This document shows, one piece after another, positions 16,159 to 24,660 of a stretch of DNA of 64,000 nt (positions within the stretch are counted from its first letter, which is position 1; every line of letters begins with the position of its first letter). Below the pieces are notes generated by a model. That model was not told the DNA's origin and made no database searches. It saw only the letters and a list, made by a program, of their open reading frames with translations. The position numbers were made by a program, and so were the translations under genes. The stretch comes from Hyphomicrobiales bacterium (GTDB lineage Bacteria; Pseudomonadota; Alphaproteobacteria; Rhizobiales; Rhizobiaceae): assembly GCA_021775455.1 (NCBI GenBank), contig JAJFHU010000023.1, positions 114,600 through 178,599 on the forward strand, written 5' to 3'.

Positions 16159-16962
16159 ATGATTATTCGCCTGCGGCTTTTGATGCTGATGGTAACCTTG
16201 GTACCAATTACGCTTGCGGCCATGCCAGTTCAATACGCCATGCTTTATCTGGCTCCACCAATTGCTCGTCGAATACCCATGTGGTGGCATCGCTTGCTGA
16301 TCCGCCTAGTCGGGGTACGCATCACATTAAAAGGTGACATTCCAACAGACCGGCCGATGATGATTGTGTCAAACCATGTATCCTGGTTTGACATACCGGT
16401 ACTCGGAAGCGTCATGGAATTGTGCTTCATTGCCAAACAAGAAGTAAACAAGATGCCATTTGCCAGCCTGTTGGCACGCCTTCAACGGACGGTTTTTGTG
16501 CATCGCGGCGATCGGCGTGGCTCCGCTGATCAGGCTCGAACAATCACACAACGCATAAATTCCGGAGATGTCATGGTTCTGTTCGCTGAAGGGACAACTG
16601 GAGATGGCCACAAGGTGCGGGAGTTCAAAAGCTCGCTTTTTGGTGCAGCGCAGTTTGCGGTTCGTGATGGTGAAGCCCATCAGGTCCTTATTCAGCCAAT
16701 TTCAATTGCTTATACGCATTTGTTTGGCATCCCGTTGGGGCGACATCACCGCACAAAGGCAGCCTGGCCTGGTGATCTGGCTTTTGGGCCACATGCAAAG
16801 GAGTTTCTTGGTAAAGGGGCGTACGATGTTTTGGTGAGCATTGGCGAACCAATTGTATACAATGAAAATTCAAATCGTCGGGAAATTGCTCGCCAGACAA
16901 ACGAAGCAGTTCGCAAACTTTATGCGGGTTCCCTGAGGGGACGAAACCAGTCAACCTACTAA
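16159..16962 (+). CDS. plsC: 1-acyl-sn-glycerol-3-phosphate acyltransferase
   Basis: A 267-residue PlsC-type acyltransferase. It has an N-terminal membrane segment and the HX4D catalytic motif SNHVSWFDIPVLG near residue 73, then the glycerophosphate-binding segment FAEGTTGDG near 142. It acylates lysophosphatidic acid to phosphatidic acid at the inner membrane. The start is 5 nt after the fur/mur stop, so it is co-transcribed with it. An ornithine-lipid acyltransferase (OlsA) is a close alternative within the same family. Confidence 0.88.
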   Translation: MIIRLRLLMLMVTLVPITLAAMPVQYAMLYLAPPIARRIPMWWHRLLIRLVGVRITLKGDIPTDRPMMIVSNHVSWFDIPVLGSVMELCFIAKQEVNKMPFASLLARLQRTVFVHRGDRRGSADQARTITQRINSGDVMVLFAEGTTGDGHKVREFKSSLFGAAQFAVRDGEAHQVLIQPISIAYTHLFGIPLGRHHRTKAAWPGDLAFGPHAKEFLGKGAYDVLVSIGEPIVYNENSNRREIARQTNEAVRKLYAGSLRGRNQSTY

Positions 16963-17068
16963 CATCCCTGTTCTCAATGTTGTCGTACCGTTTGCAACTT
17001 TCGCTACATGCAGATGATAAAACGGGCATACTGTGCTAAGCCTGCAATCTGATAAAGCTGGAAGCCTA

Positions 17069-17686
17069 ATGATGACGTGGTCGTTAAGAATTGTGGTATT
17101 GGCTGGCATATTGCTGGCCGCGAGCTTTCTGGTGGCCAAAGAAAATCACGGTGTTGCACAGCAACCAAAATTGTGGGTCGCCGGCACTTTTTCTTTCTCT
17201 GATGAACTGGGTGGATTCAAAATCCTTGGCATAGATGGAAGCGGTGCCATGGATGATCCAATAATCATCCATCAGGAAATGCAAACATCTGGAGGTAGTA
17301 CGATGATTGTACGCCATCTAAACCCACTGCAGTTGAAGGCTGCCAATCATACGGTGGAAGACAATGCGGTTTATGTCCGGTTTGTAACCGCAAACAATTC
17401 AAACGTGCCTTGGGTGGGATATGGACTGGAACTCCAGGAAATCAAGGACAAACCCAGCACATACGGGGATGGCTTGTCATTTGATCAGATCAGCCGCGAG
17501 ACCAGTTTTGTTCGTTCGGATAAATTTCTTGAATTCGAAAGGCAATATGAGCCGGGAGACCGTGTGGTTTTCAGGAAGGGCGTCGTAAATCATCAAGAAA
17601 AGGTGAAGATTGAATTTGTGGTTACGGATTTCACACCAACCGCACATTTTTATATTTATCAGGATCCACTTATCCCCGCTTCCTGA
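17069..17686 (+). CDS. Exported protein of unknown function
   Basis: A 205-residue protein with an N-terminal hydrophobic signal/anchor (LRIVVLAGILLAASFLVA, about residues 5-22) and a mature part predicted to be mostly beta strand (for example NAVYVRFVTANNSNVPWVGYGLELQEI and KIEFVVTDFTPTAHFYIYQDP). No catalytic motif or cysteine pair is evident. ATG 17069 was chosen because GGAAG lies just upstream; the longer frame from 17033 would place a polar stretch before the signal. It sits between plsC and miaB on the same strand, so an envelope role is a reasonable guess only. Confidence 0.65.
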   Translation: MMTWSLRIVVLAGILLAASFLVAKENHGVAQQPKLWVAGTFSFSDELGGFKILGIDGSGAMDDPIIIHQEMQTSGGSTMIVRHLNPLQLKAANHTVEDNAVYVRFVTANNSNVPWVGYGLELQEIKDKPSTYGDGLSFDQISRETSFVRSDKFLEFERQYEPGDRVVFRKGVVNHQEKVKIEFVVTDFTPTAHFYIYQDPLIPAS

Positions 17687-17788
17687 CGAAGCATTTGATT
17701 TTGCTGTGCTGATTAATGAACCGATGACGCTTCCTTTTGACTGCGAAAGGCTATAAAACCGCGCCGGATATAGCCACTGGAAACTTTT

Positions 17789-19141
17789 ATGAGTAAAACT
17801 TCTGCCGACCCCAAAAAAGTTTTTGTCAAAACCTATGGTTGCCAAATGAATGTTTATGATTCCACACGTATGCAGGATGCGTTGGAGTTGGATGGATACG
17901 AGCCGACAGACTCGCTCGAAGATGCCGATCTGGTTTTGTTGAACACCTGCCACATCCGTGAAAAAGCAGCGGAAAAAGTATATTCCGAAATTGGGCGAAT
18001 TCGAAAATTGAAAGATGCACGCGCCGGTTCTGATCGACCGATGATGATCGGGGTTACCGGTTGTGTCGCGCAGGCAGAAGGCGAAGAGATAGTTTCGCGG
18101 GCTCCCGCTGTAGATTTGGTGGTTGGCCCTCAATCCTATCATCACCTTCCAGCACTTGTTCAACAAGCCAAGACTGGCAACAGGGTCGTAGAAACGAATT
18201 TTGAAATCGACGAGAAATTCAAACAGCTTCCGGCTGCAACCGCAAAACAACATCGCGACCGGGGGGTAGCAGCTTTTCTAACCGTGCAGGAAGGATGTGA
18301 CAAGTTTTGCACCTTTTGCGTCGTTCCCTACACAAGGGGCGCAGAAGTATCCCGCTCGGTCAAGCAAATCGTTGAAGAAGCCAAAGGCATGGTTGCCGCC
18401 GGTGTTCGCGAGATTACTTTGCTTGGCCAAAACGTGAATGCCTGGCACGGCGCCGGGCCCGATGGACGGGAATGGCGCCTTGGAGAGCTTATTTTTGAGC
18501 TCGCCGAAATTGGCGGGCTTGATCGCCTGCGCTATACGACCAGTCATCCCGTGGACATGGATGAAGGCTTGATAGCTGCCCATCGGGATCTTGATTGCCT
18601 GATGCCCTATCTTCACCTGCCGGTACAGGCAGGTTCTGACCGTATCTTGAAGGCCATGAACCGGCATCACAGCGTGGCAGACTATTTTAATGTCATAGAG
18701 CGCATGCGCGAGGTGAGGGCGGACATCGCAATATCGGGGGATTTCATTGTTGGTTTTCCCGGCGAAACAGATAAAGATTTTGAAGACACGATGCGGCTTG
18801 TGGAGACTGTGAAATACGCTTCTGCGTTTTCATTCAAATATTCAGTTCGTCCGGGAACACCCGGTGCAGACATGAATGATCAAGTGCCGGAGCATGTCAA
18901 GAACGAGCGCCTTCAGCGCCTTCAAGCACTGCTCAACCAACAGCAGGAAGGATTCAATGGGGACTGCGTTGGCAAAGAGATGCAAATCCTTATGGAAAAA
19001 CCTGGGCGTAAGCCAGGCCAGCTTATTGGTCGTTCACCCTGGCTTCAGTCAGTCATTGTGCCGGATACGCTTGGACAAATTGGCGATATCGTTAAGGTAA
19101 GAATTACCGACGCTGCACCGAACAGCCTTGTGGGGATCTGA
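17789..19141 (+). CDS. miaB: tRNA-2-methylthio-N6-dimethylallyladenosine synthase MiaB
   Basis: A 450-residue methylthiotransferase with all three domains. The N-terminal UPF0004 domain has the auxiliary-cluster cysteines in [20 protein letters not shown] and TGCVAQ; the radical-SAM core has C-x3-C-x2-C in [16 protein letters not shown]; a C-terminal TRAM domain ends the protein. MiaB adds the methylthio group to i6A37 of tRNAs reading UNN codons. It needs two 4Fe-4S clusters, for which the upstream nfu gene may be a supplier. Length and Cys spacing are normal. Confidence 0.97.
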   Translation: MSKTSADPKKVFVKTYGCQMNVYDSTRMQDALELDGYEPTDSLEDADLVLLNTCHIREKAAEKVYSEIGRIRKLKDARAGSDRPMMIGVTGCVAQAEGEEIVSRAPAVDLVVGPQSYHHLPALVQQAKTGNRVVETNFEIDEKFKQLPAATAKQHRDRGVAAFLTVQEGCDKFCTFCVVPYTRGAEVSRSVKQIVEEAKGMVAAGVREITLLGQNVNAWHGAGPDGREWRLGELIFELAEIGGLDRLRYTTSHPVDMDEGLIAAHRDLDCLMPYLHLPVQAGSDRILKAMNRHHSVADYFNVIERMREVRADIAISGDFIVGFPGETDKDFEDTMRLVETVKYASAFSFKYSVRPGTPGADMNDQVPEHVKNERLQRLQALLNQQQEGFNGDCVGKEMQILMEKPGRKPGQLIGRSPWLQSVIVPDTLGQIGDIVKVRITDAAPNSLVGI

Positions 19142-19166
19142 GTATTTGTTTGCTGGCTATTGGATC

Positions 19167-19586
19167 TTAAACGGCCGCCTCCCGCATGCTTCCAAGGTGC
19201 CTGTCCCAGCCTTTGTCCAGATGGCCCAAAAGTTCACGGGCTGCTTCAGGAGTATCTTCCAATCCCTCATGAGTGAGGGTCAACTTCGTGCCTTCAGTAA
19301 TGGCTTCAAGTCGCCACGTGACTGTTGTCATTTTCCCGTTGAGTGGAACGATTGTGAATGTGTACTTCAAGAGATTGGGTGGTGACATTTCCAGCACTGT
19401 ACCCCAGCAAATTTTCTTCGACCCACCCCCCTCCGTACTTACAAGTGTGAACTCCTCGTGTTCCTTCAAATCGGATTCCGCTGGATGAAACCAGATCGCC
19501 AGTTTGTCCTTGTTTGTCAGGAACTCCCAAACAGCTTCTGGATTGGCCTTTAAGATGATCGATTTTGTCAACGCGACTTCACTCAT
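19167..19586 (-). CDS. SRPBCC/AHSA1-family protein
   Basis: A 139-residue START-like (SRPBCC) protein of the AHSA1 type. It starts SEVALTKSIILKANPEAVWEFLTNKDKLAIWF, has a central CWGTVLEMSPPNLLKYTF and ends in a helix with a DKGWDRHLGSM segment. Such proteins form a hydrophobic ligand cavity and are commonly paired with an ArsR regulator, as here. The ligand is unknown. ATG 19586 overlaps the regulator's stop by 8 nt; the longer frame reading to 19676 lies inside the regulator gene and was discarded. Confidence 0.85.
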   Translation of the reverse strand: MSEVALTKSIILKANPEAVWEFLTNKDKLAIWFHPAESDLKEHEEFTLVSTEGGGSKKICWGTVLEMSPPNLLKYTFTIVPLNGKMTTVTWRLEAITEGTKLTLTHEGLEDTPEAARELLGHLDKGWDRHLGSMREAAV

Positions 19587-19914
19587 GACTTTTGCTTTCC
19601 TGTTCGACTGCCATTGATAGTTTTGAAAGTTTTTCATCCCAAAACTCGCTGAAGTAACCAAGCCACTCCATTGCATGTTTAAGGGAGTGCGGTTCGAGTG
19701 TGTTGATTCGTTCCCTACCGTGGGGTTTAACGGAGATCAACTTGCCTTCTTCGAGAATGGTCAGGTGTTTCTTCACTGCGGTTCGGGTAATTGGCAGCTT
19801 CTGGCAAACTTCAGCAATGGTCATGGGTTGTTGGCACAAATGAATGAGTATAGTCCGGCGATTGTTGTCTGCCAGTGCTCGAAATGTGTTTTGAAGGTCA
19901 GTTTCCATATCCAT
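19579..19914 (-). CDS. ArsR-family transcriptional regulator
   Basis: A 111-residue winged-helix regulator of the ArsR/SmtB group: LADNNRRTILIHLCQQPMTIAEVCQKLPITRTAVKKHLTILEEGKLISVKPHGRERI contains the helix-turn-helix and wing. The arsenic-type Cys motif ELCVCDL is absent, so it likely senses something other than arsenite, as is usual for regulators coupled to SRPBCC proteins. Its gene overlaps the AHSA1 gene, and two palindromic operators lie immediately upstream (19927-19946 and 19951-19970), which points to autorepression. ATG 19908 is an alternative start. Confidence 0.88.
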   Translation of the reverse strand: MDMETDLQNTFRALADNNRRTILIHLCQQPMTIAEVCQKLPITRTAVKKHLTILEEGKLISVKPHGRERINTLEPHSLKHAMEWLGYFSEFWDEKLSKLSMAVEQESKSHE

Positions 19915-19926
19915 TCGATCAGTTAA

Positions 19927-19946
19927 ATAACACCTTATAGTGTTAT
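19927..19946 (-). promoter_or_regulatory. ArsR operator, proximal copy
   Basis: A perfect inverted repeat with arms ATAACAC and GTGTTAT around a 6-nt spacer. It ends 13 nt from the regulator's ATG and covers the predicted transcription start. Its sequence is repeated in inverted orientation at 19951-19970 with 17 of 20 positions matching. Confidence 0.75.
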
Positions 19947-19975
19947 GTTTATGACACTGTAAGGTGTTATGTCAA
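19947..19975 (-). promoter_or_regulatory. Promoter of the arsR-AHSA1 pair
   Basis: On the minus strand a consensus -35 TTGACA (19975-19970) is followed after 17 nt by ATAAAC (19952-19947) as a -10. The start of transcription would fall near 19940 inside the proximal operator. Confidence 0.65.
19951..19970 (-). promoter_or_regulatory. ArsR operator, distal copy
   Basis: The second palindrome, with arms ATGACAC and GTGTTAT (one mismatch) around a 6-nt spacer. It fills the spacer of the divergently placed promoter whose -35 lies at 19970-19975, so a bound regulator should exclude RNA polymerase. The centres of the two operators are 24 bp apart, close to two helical turns. Confidence 0.72.
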
Positions 19976-20074
19976 CAGGAATGGAAAGTGAATTTTCGTG
20001 TGCAAGTCACAATTGAGAATTAAATGTAGTATACTTGTCTCACTGACTGTCGAATCACCGATCAGGAGTATTGA

Positions 20075-21109
20075 TTGAAAACATCTGACAAACGGGTCAA
20101 ACGGCCAAACAAGAACAGGGATCTTGGCGCATCAGACCTTGACCACATAGTTCTTGATTTTGAAGATAATAATCTTGCCTCCCTTCTTTTCGGACAATTT
20201 GACCAGCATTTGGCGATGCTGGAACAACGTCTTGGCATTGAAGCGGTTGCTCGTGGCAATCAACTGCAAATGAAGGGAACAGAGGAAGCTATCCGCCGTG
20301 GTCGTTCTGCTCTGGAACATTTGTATGCGCGCCTTGAAAAAGGCGATTCAATTGAACCTGGTGATGTCGATGGTGCTTTGAGAATAGCTGCGGCAGACAA
20401 TCAACCGGTTGCTCCTAACAAGGAAAAATCGGGCAAATTGGCCATGGCGACCATTGGTACACAGAAAAAAGTCATTCAGGCCCGTACTCCAAATCAGGAT
20501 GCATATATTCGTGCAATGGATCGTTCCGAGCTACTGTTCGGTATAGGCCCCGCTGGAACCGGCAAAACTTACCTGGCCGTTGCGTACGCTGCTTCCTTGC
20601 TTGAAAAAGGTGCAATTGATCGCATTATCCTGTCGCGCCCGGCAGTAGAAGCTGGTGAACAATTGGGATTTCTACCTGGAGACATGAAGGAGAAAGTAGA
20701 TCCCTACCTTCGCCCGCTTTATGATGCACTTTACGACATGATCCCGGGTGACAAAGTGGAGCGCGCCATTCAAAACGGCGAGATTGAAATCGCTCCACTT
20801 GCATTCATGCGCGGGCGGACATTGGCCAACGCTGCTGTTATTCTGGATGAGGCGCAGAACACGACATCCATGCAGATGAAGATGTTTCTGACCCGCCTGG
20901 GTGAAAATTCGCGAATGATCGTAACCGGCGACCCAAGCCAGATTGACTTGCCCGGCAGCACCAAATCAGGACTCGTGGAAGCACTGGCGCTGCTGAAAAA
21001 TATTGAGAGTGTGGTTACTGTTAAGTTTAATTCTGATGACGTGGTCAGGCATCGACTGGTAGCCGATATTGTCAACGCCTATGATTCTGCAACCAAAAGC
21101 AGAGGCTGA
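20075..21109 (+). CDS. ybeZ: PhoH-like ATPase (YbeZ)
   Basis: A 344-residue protein. After a KH-like N-terminal region it has a P-loop ATPase domain: Walker A GPAGTGKTYLAVAYA near residue 158, Walker B VILDEAQNTT near 262 and a further motif VTGDPSQIDLP. PhoH/YbeZ is an RNA-associated ATPase that works with the endonuclease YbeY, encoded directly downstream. The start is TTG 20075, supported by CAGGAG at 20063-20068; no in-frame ATG is better placed. The ybeY ATG shares its first base with the last base of this gene's stop. Confidence 0.93.
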   Translation: MKTSDKRVKRPNKNRDLGASDLDHIVLDFEDNNLASLLFGQFDQHLAMLEQRLGIEAVARGNQLQMKGTEEAIRRGRSALEHLYARLEKGDSIEPGDVDGALRIAAADNQPVAPNKEKSGKLAMATIGTQKKVIQARTPNQDAYIRAMDRSELLFGIGPAGTGKTYLAVAYAASLLEKGAIDRIILSRPAVEAGEQLGFLPGDMKEKVDPYLRPLYDALYDMIPGDKVERAIQNGEIEIAPLAFMRGRTLANAAVILDEAQNTTSMQMKMFLTRLGENSRMIVTGDPSQIDLPGSTKSGLVEALALLKNIESVVTVKFNSDDVVRHRLVADIVNAYDSATKSRG

Positions 21110-21582
21110 TGATACCCCTTATTGACCTGTCGAGTGATGGGAATATCGAGATTGATGAGGCCGAAAAGATTCAACTGGCTAAAAATGCGGTTCGCATAAC
21201 CATTGAGATCGCTGGCCTGAAACTACCAAAAAATGCCGAGTTGAGCATACTTTTTGGATCAGATATAACCCTTCAGGCGCTTAATTCCCAGTGGCGGAGC
21301 AAGGACAAATCAACTAATGTCCTCTCCTTTCCAGGAAAGGACCTGGCTCCTGGCGAAGAGGCAGATACGGTGTTGGGGGATATTGCAATATCGCTGGAAA
21401 CAGCAGAACGGGAAGCTGCCCTTGAAAACAAATTGCTGGATGATCATATCAGCCATCTGATTGTTCATGGATTTTTACATCTTTTCGGATATGATCATGA
21501 AAATGACAAGGAGGCAGACCTTATGGAAAGCCTTGAGAGAAAGGTATTAGCGAAACTCGGCATACCTGATCCATACAATTGA
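21109..21582 (+). CDS. ybeY: rRNA maturation endoribonuclease YbeY
   Basis: A 157-residue zinc metalloprotein with the UPF0054 motif HLIVHGFLHLFGYDHE, whose three histidines (H-x3-H-x5-H) bind zinc. YbeY takes part in 16S rRNA 3' maturation and ribosome quality control. TGATG at 21107-21111 overlaps the phoH stop with the start codon, and corC follows 24 nt later, giving the common phoH-ybeY-corC-lnt operon. Confidence 0.95.
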   Translation: MIPLIDLSSDGNIEIDEAEKIQLAKNAVRITIEIAGLKLPKNAELSILFGSDITLQALNSQWRSKDKSTNVLSFPGKDLAPGEEADTVLGDIAISLETAEREAALENKLLDDHISHLIVHGFLHLFGYDHENDKEADLMESLERKVLAKLGIPDPYN

Positions 21583-21606
21583 TGGGGTACACGCCGCGCC
21601 AAAGCA

Positions 21607-22665
21607 ATGACAACAGATTCCAGTAGCCAGGCTGGCAAGCCCACCGGTGCGACCCATGACGGGGCACAGTTGGAAACTTCCCAGCCGACAACAGACGAGC
21701 CCCCACGAAGAAACGGTAATTCTCATCCTGCCACCAATGGTAGTGAGGGCAATTCCTGGTTTGCGAAGATTTTTGGACGAAAGCGGAACGGCAACAACAT
21801 TCGCGAAAACCTGGCTGATGCATTGTCTGAGGGTGAAGGATTTGCGGAGGGGTTTACTCCCGGTGAGCGCGAAATGCTTACTGGTATCCTCAAGCTTCAG
21901 GAGGTCCCCGTCGAAGAACTCATGACGCAGCGTGCTGACATTGTTGCCGCAAGTGATGAGATTTCATTGGGTGAACTTCTATCGCTTTTCGAGAAATCAG
22001 GTCACTCCCGCATGCCGGTTTACGGTGAGACTTTGGATGACCCCTTGGGGATGGTGCACATCAAGGATGTCCTCACCTACATCACCACTACGGCAGCATT
22101 CACACGCGCTGAGGCCGCCAAGCGACAGAACAAATCGCAGGCTGGTCTTGATCTGAAAAAGGTCAAATTGGACAAACCACTAAGCGCCCTGAAACTGGCA
22201 AGAGAAATCCTGTTTGTGCCACCATCAACACCGGCAGCAGAACTAATGGCACGAATGCAGGCAGATCGCGTTCAAATGGCGCTGGTCATTGACGAATATG
22301 GAGGGACAGATGGTCTTGTCTCCCTTGAGGATATTGTCGAGGAAATCGTCGGTGAGATTGCGGATGAACATGATGATGAGGACTTGTTCATTGAAGATCG
22401 TGGTGACGGGGTATTAATCTGCAACGCAAAAGCCGAACTTGATGACATCCGTTCTCATTTAGGCGAAGCGTTCAGTTTCGGTAATCATGAAGAGGATGTG
22501 GATACAATCGGTGGCCTGGTTTTCGATCTGATAGGACGTGTCCCGATACGCGGAGAAGTGGTAACCAGCCATGGTTACGAGTTTAGGGTTCTGGAAGCCG
22601 ATCCTCGTCGAATAAAGAAAATCGAACTGCTGCCTGCATCACGTCGGCGCTTGCGAAATCACTAG
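21607..22665 (+). CDS. CBS-domain CorC/HlyC-type protein
   Basis: A 352-residue protein with a polar, probably disordered first 60 residues. Two CBS domains follow (EVPVEELMTQRADIVA; GLDLKKVKL to ALVIDEYGGTDGLVSLEDIVEEIVGEI), and a C-terminal CorC_HlyC domain ends with RGEVVTSHGYEFRVLEADPRRIKKIEL. There is no N-terminal CNNM membrane domain, so this is the soluble CorC type. CorC is linked to Mg/Co export and to membrane repair. Its position between ybeY and lnt is conserved. A 20-bp palindrome begins at its stop codon. Confidence 0.88.
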   Translation: MTTDSSSQAGKPTGATHDGAQLETSQPTTDEPPRRNGNSHPATNGSEGNSWFAKIFGRKRNGNNIRENLADALSEGEGFAEGFTPGEREMLTGILKLQEVPVEELMTQRADIVAASDEISLGELLSLFEKSGHSRMPVYGETLDDPLGMVHIKDVLTYITTTAAFTRAEAAKRQNKSQAGLDLKKVKLDKPLSALKLAREILFVPPSTPAAELMARMQADRVQMALVIDEYGGTDGLVSLEDIVEEIVGEIADEHDDEDLFIEDRGDGVLICNAKAELDDIRSHLGEAFSFGNHEEDVDTIGGLVFDLIGRVPIRGEVVTSHGYEFRVLEADPRRIKKIELLPASRRRLRNH

Positions 22666-22680
22666 GGTCCTGACCCTAGT
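22661..22680. repeat. 20-bp palindrome at the corC stop, sharing the MITE tip
   Basis: ACTAGGGTC and GACCCTAGT are perfect inverted arms around CT. The core TAGGGTC-AGGAC (minus strand) is identical to the outer end of the element at 58211-58475. It could be a transcription terminator without a T run, or a footprint of a transposable element. It overlaps the TAG stop of corC at 22663-22665. Confidence 0.5.
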
Positions 22681-22732
22681 TCCAGCCACTTGCATCAGTC
22701 CCGGGTTTGGTCGCTGGCTAAGCGTTCCAAAA

Positions 22733-22740
22733 CCCTATAT
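22733..22740 (+). promoter_or_regulatory. Candidate -10 element upstream of lnt
   Basis: CCCTATAT in the context AAAACCCTATATT. The same 13 bases occur upstream of gyrB (50109-50121 region). No good TTGAC-type -35 is seen at 16-18 nt for this copy, so the promoter call is tentative. Confidence 0.35.
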
Positions 22741-22760
22741 TCCACTATCTGAAGAGTGCG

Positions 22761-24410
22761 ATGATTCGCCAAAAGCAATGTGGATACGAATGCATGTTCT
22801 CAGCAAGAATTGAAGCGTTGGCGGGAAATTTCATTTTGCTTTCGGGTTGGCGGCGCTCTTTATGGGCCTTTTTTGCAGGTTCCGTATCGGCCCTTTCCAC
22901 ACCTCCTTTTGATCAGGTATGGGTGCTGTTTTTAACATTTCCGATACTGGTTTGGTTGATGGACAATGTTTCCAGTGAAGCGGCTATTGGCTGGCTCCAC
23001 AAATTTTGTTTGGCCTTCATTCCGGGTTTTTTCTTTGGATTTGGGTATTTCCTGTTCAGCCTTTGGTGGTTGGGTAACGCAATGCTGGTGGACGCCCAAA
23101 ACTTTGCCTGGGCAATACCGTTTGCAGTCTTGGCACTTCCTGCATTTCTCGCATGCTTCTGGGGTGTTGCCACCTCAGTAGCCGGAATGTTTTGGGCTGC
23201 TGGCACCACCCGGTTATTCATGCTGGCCGGTTGTTTTTCACTGGCAGAATACGCCCGCGGGCATCTGGCGACAGGATTTCCCTGGAATGCGATTGGATAT
23301 GCGGCTTACCCGGTTCCGGTGTTGATGCAGTCGGCATCCGTTTTGGGTATTTATGGGATAACGGCCTTTGCAGTATTCGTGTTTTCAATCTTCGGGTTGA
23401 TTGTGCCCGGTGGGTCAAGGAAGCTGGCCGGCCAGCGCTTTACAATATTTTTGGCGATTTCTTTTCTCTCCGCCCATGTCGCTTTCGGGTTTTGGCGCAT
23501 GCCGTCAGAACCTGTTGTCACGGTTGAAAATGTCACGCTGCGTTTGGTGCAGCCGGCCATAGATCAAAAAGACAAATGGGACCCGGCGCAAGAGGCCGGG
23601 ATATTCAAGCAATATCTCGACTTGTCTACCCGCGCAAATTCGGAAGGGTATGCCGGGTTATCAGAAGTCTCGCATTTAATCTGGCCGGAATCTGCATTTC
23701 CTTTTGTCTTGACCGAGCGTCAGGATGCGTTGGGTGCAATTTCAGCCATGCTGCCGGAGAATACCTCCCTCATCACTGGGGCAATAAGAGTTGAAACAGC
23801 GGCGGTTGGGCAGTCTGAAGTTTACGTATTCAACTCGGTTTATGCCATTGGCCCAGGCGGAGAAATTGAAGCCGCCGCTGACAAGGTACACCTGGTGCCA
23901 TTTGGAGAGTATTTGCCCTTTCGGGAAGCACTTGAATCAATTGGATTGCAACAACTCGCAGGTGACCGGGGAGGCTTTGCACCAGGCAATTCCAGAAAAT
24001 TGGTCACCTCAGGAATTGCGCCTCAATTTTTGCCGCTGATTTGTTATGAAGTGATTTTTTCAGGAAACCTGATGGATGGAAATCAACGGGCAGGTTGGAT
24101 AGTAAACCTTACGAACGATGGCTGGTTTGGTTCTACTCCAGGACCATATCAGCACTTGCGACAGGCGATTCTGAGAGCCGTCGAAGAAGGATTGCCGTTG
24201 GTAAGAGCGGCCAATTCAGGCATTTCGTTGGTCGTGGATCCTTATGGGAGGGTAGTCAAGGAATTATCACTTGGGAAAAGCGGAATACTTGATTCGAAAC
24301 TTCCCAAAGCCTTGGGTCCAACCGTATTCAGCCAGTATGGTAATTCGATATTCTGGATTGTAACCGCATTATTTTTCGCTATAGGGTTGTTTCCCTTACG
24401 TAAATCTTGA
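22761..24410 (+). CDS. lnt: Apolipoprotein N-acyltransferase
   Basis: A 549-residue inner-membrane protein: seven or more hydrophobic helices, then a nitrilase-like periplasmic domain. The triad is visible as Glu in WPESAFPF, Lys in KVHLVPFGEYLPFR and Cys in LICYEVIF, with a final membrane helix at the C terminus. Lnt N-acylates the diacylglyceryl-Cys of lipoproteins as the last maturation step. The LpoA-like lipoprotein elsewhere in the window is an expected substrate. The start could also be ATG 22794 (MFSARIE). Confidence 0.95.
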   Translation: MIRQKQCGYECMFSARIEALAGNFILLSGWRRSLWAFFAGSVSALSTPPFDQVWVLFLTFPILVWLMDNVSSEAAIGWLHKFCLAFIPGFFFGFGYFLFSLWWLGNAMLVDAQNFAWAIPFAVLALPAFLACFWGVATSVAGMFWAAGTTRLFMLAGCFSLAEYARGHLATGFPWNAIGYAAYPVPVLMQSASVLGIYGITAFAVFVFSIFGLIVPGGSRKLAGQRFTIFLAISFLSAHVAFGFWRMPSEPVVTVENVTLRLVQPAIDQKDKWDPAQEAGIFKQYLDLSTRANSEGYAGLSEVSHLIWPESAFPFVLTERQDALGAISAMLPENTSLITGAIRVETAAVGQSEVYVFNSVYAIGPGGEIEAAADKVHLVPFGEYLPFREALESIGLQQLAGDRGGFAPGNSRKLVTSGIAPQFLPLICYEVIFSGNLMDGNQRAGWIVNLTNDGWFGSTPGPYQHLRQAILRAVEEGLPLVRAANSGISLVVDPYGRVVKELSLGKSGILDSKLPKALGPTVFSQYGNSIFWIVTALFFAIGLFPLRKS

Positions 24411-24535
24411 TTTTTGCAACCGCGCTCCCATTGACAGACTCTTCCAAAAGCGGTCAACTCGGTCAGTCTGCGCCGATTTGCTATATAACGCAGACCTGAT
24501 AACTAGGGGTGAATAGGAATTTGGGTGGGCGTGCA

Positions 24536-24556
24536 CCACATGTCGATGGCATGTGG
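24536..24556 (+). other. Hairpin in the long leader of the XRE regulator gene
   Basis: CCACATG (24536-24542) and CATGTGG (24550-24556) form a perfect 7-bp stem with a 7-nt loop. An upstream GGTG (24524-24527) can pair instead with CACC (24534-24537), so two folds compete. A CTATATAA -10-like sequence lies at 24481, implying a leader of about 165 nt in the otherwise gene-free gap. Confidence 0.4.
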
Positions 24557-24660
24557 CTTCAAGGGTTTCTATGCTTGTGGTATTTGCAATTACGGTCGTC
24601 GATTGTAGGCCATAATCCTACTGTGTATTAAAAGCACGTTGCAAAATTGGTGAGTTGAAC

